DNA from: Sodalis-like endosymbiont of Proechinophthirus fluctus
GTDB lineage: Bacteria; Pseudomonadota; Gammaproteobacteria; Enterobacterales; Enterobacteriaceae
Direction of reading: 5' to 3'
NCBI RefSeq assembly: GCF_001602625.1
Contig: NZ_LECR01000033.1
Span: 6,945-12,773 of the forward strand
Length of the DNA: 5,829 bases
Position 1 is the stretch's first letter. Every line of letters begins with the position of its first letter. The notes under the pieces were generated by a model that ran no database searches, had not been told where the DNA came from, and saw nothing but the letters and a program-made list of their open reading frames with translations. Positions 5,824 to 5,829 of this stretch are shown one piece after another. The translations under genes were made by a program, and so were the position numbers.

Positions 5824-5829
5824 AGCATT

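Noticed and set aside
1..5829. CRISPR arrays, tRNA or rRNA genes, insertion sequences, phage integration modules.
   Set aside because: No regularly spaced repeats, no cloverleaf or rRNA signature, and no transposase or integrase motif was seen on either strand.

Overview
The window looks like the chromosome of an enterobacterium with a decaying genome. The readable genes are a partial mannose-6-phosphate isomerase (manA), a class II fumarase (fumC), a 14-helix drug-efflux-type transporter and an enoyl-ACP reductase (fabI). ManA, FumC and FabI align over their readable length with the E. coli proteins as I remember them. Intact genes cover only about two thirds of the window. There is a 1.2 kb stretch without a convincing gene and at least one clear gene ruin. 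A recently host-restricted insect symbiont of the Sodalis type would fit, but that is inference.

Left part (1-1816): the 5' end of manA reads leftwards off the edge, and fumC reads rightwards from a shared 160 bp gap. E. coli has manA, fumA and fumC in this order; here fumA is absent. fumC is full length with all catalytic residues and a very strong ribosome binding site.

Middle (1817-3851): the 568 bp after fumC seem empty at first. On the minus strand, however, they carry the broken C-terminal part of tus, the replication fork-trap protein gene that lies convergent to fumC in E. coli. It has stop codons and frameshifts. The 5' half of tus is missing, and an MFS transporter gene begins where it should continue. 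The transporter frame is open 105 codons upstream of its likely start at 2385, but that extension is the antisense of the tus remnant and is probably not translated.

Right part (3852-5034): this is a long non-coding tract. Its centre is very AT-rich (62 G+C in the 240 bases from 4321 to 4560) and it holds several short perfect inverted repeats. One of them, at 4469-4492, closely resembles an E. coli Ter site (the DNA target of Tus) with one extra base in the middle. A broken tus and a near-Ter site in the same neighbourhood suggest a decayed replication terminus fork trap. fabI, complete and on the minus strand, closes the window.

The genes do not form an operon. manA and fumC diverge, the transporter is a separate unit with its own promoter-like sequence and terminator-like hairpin, and fabI is convergent with it across the AT-rich gap. 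The roles are sugar phosphate isomerisation, the TCA cycle, efflux and fatty acid synthesis.
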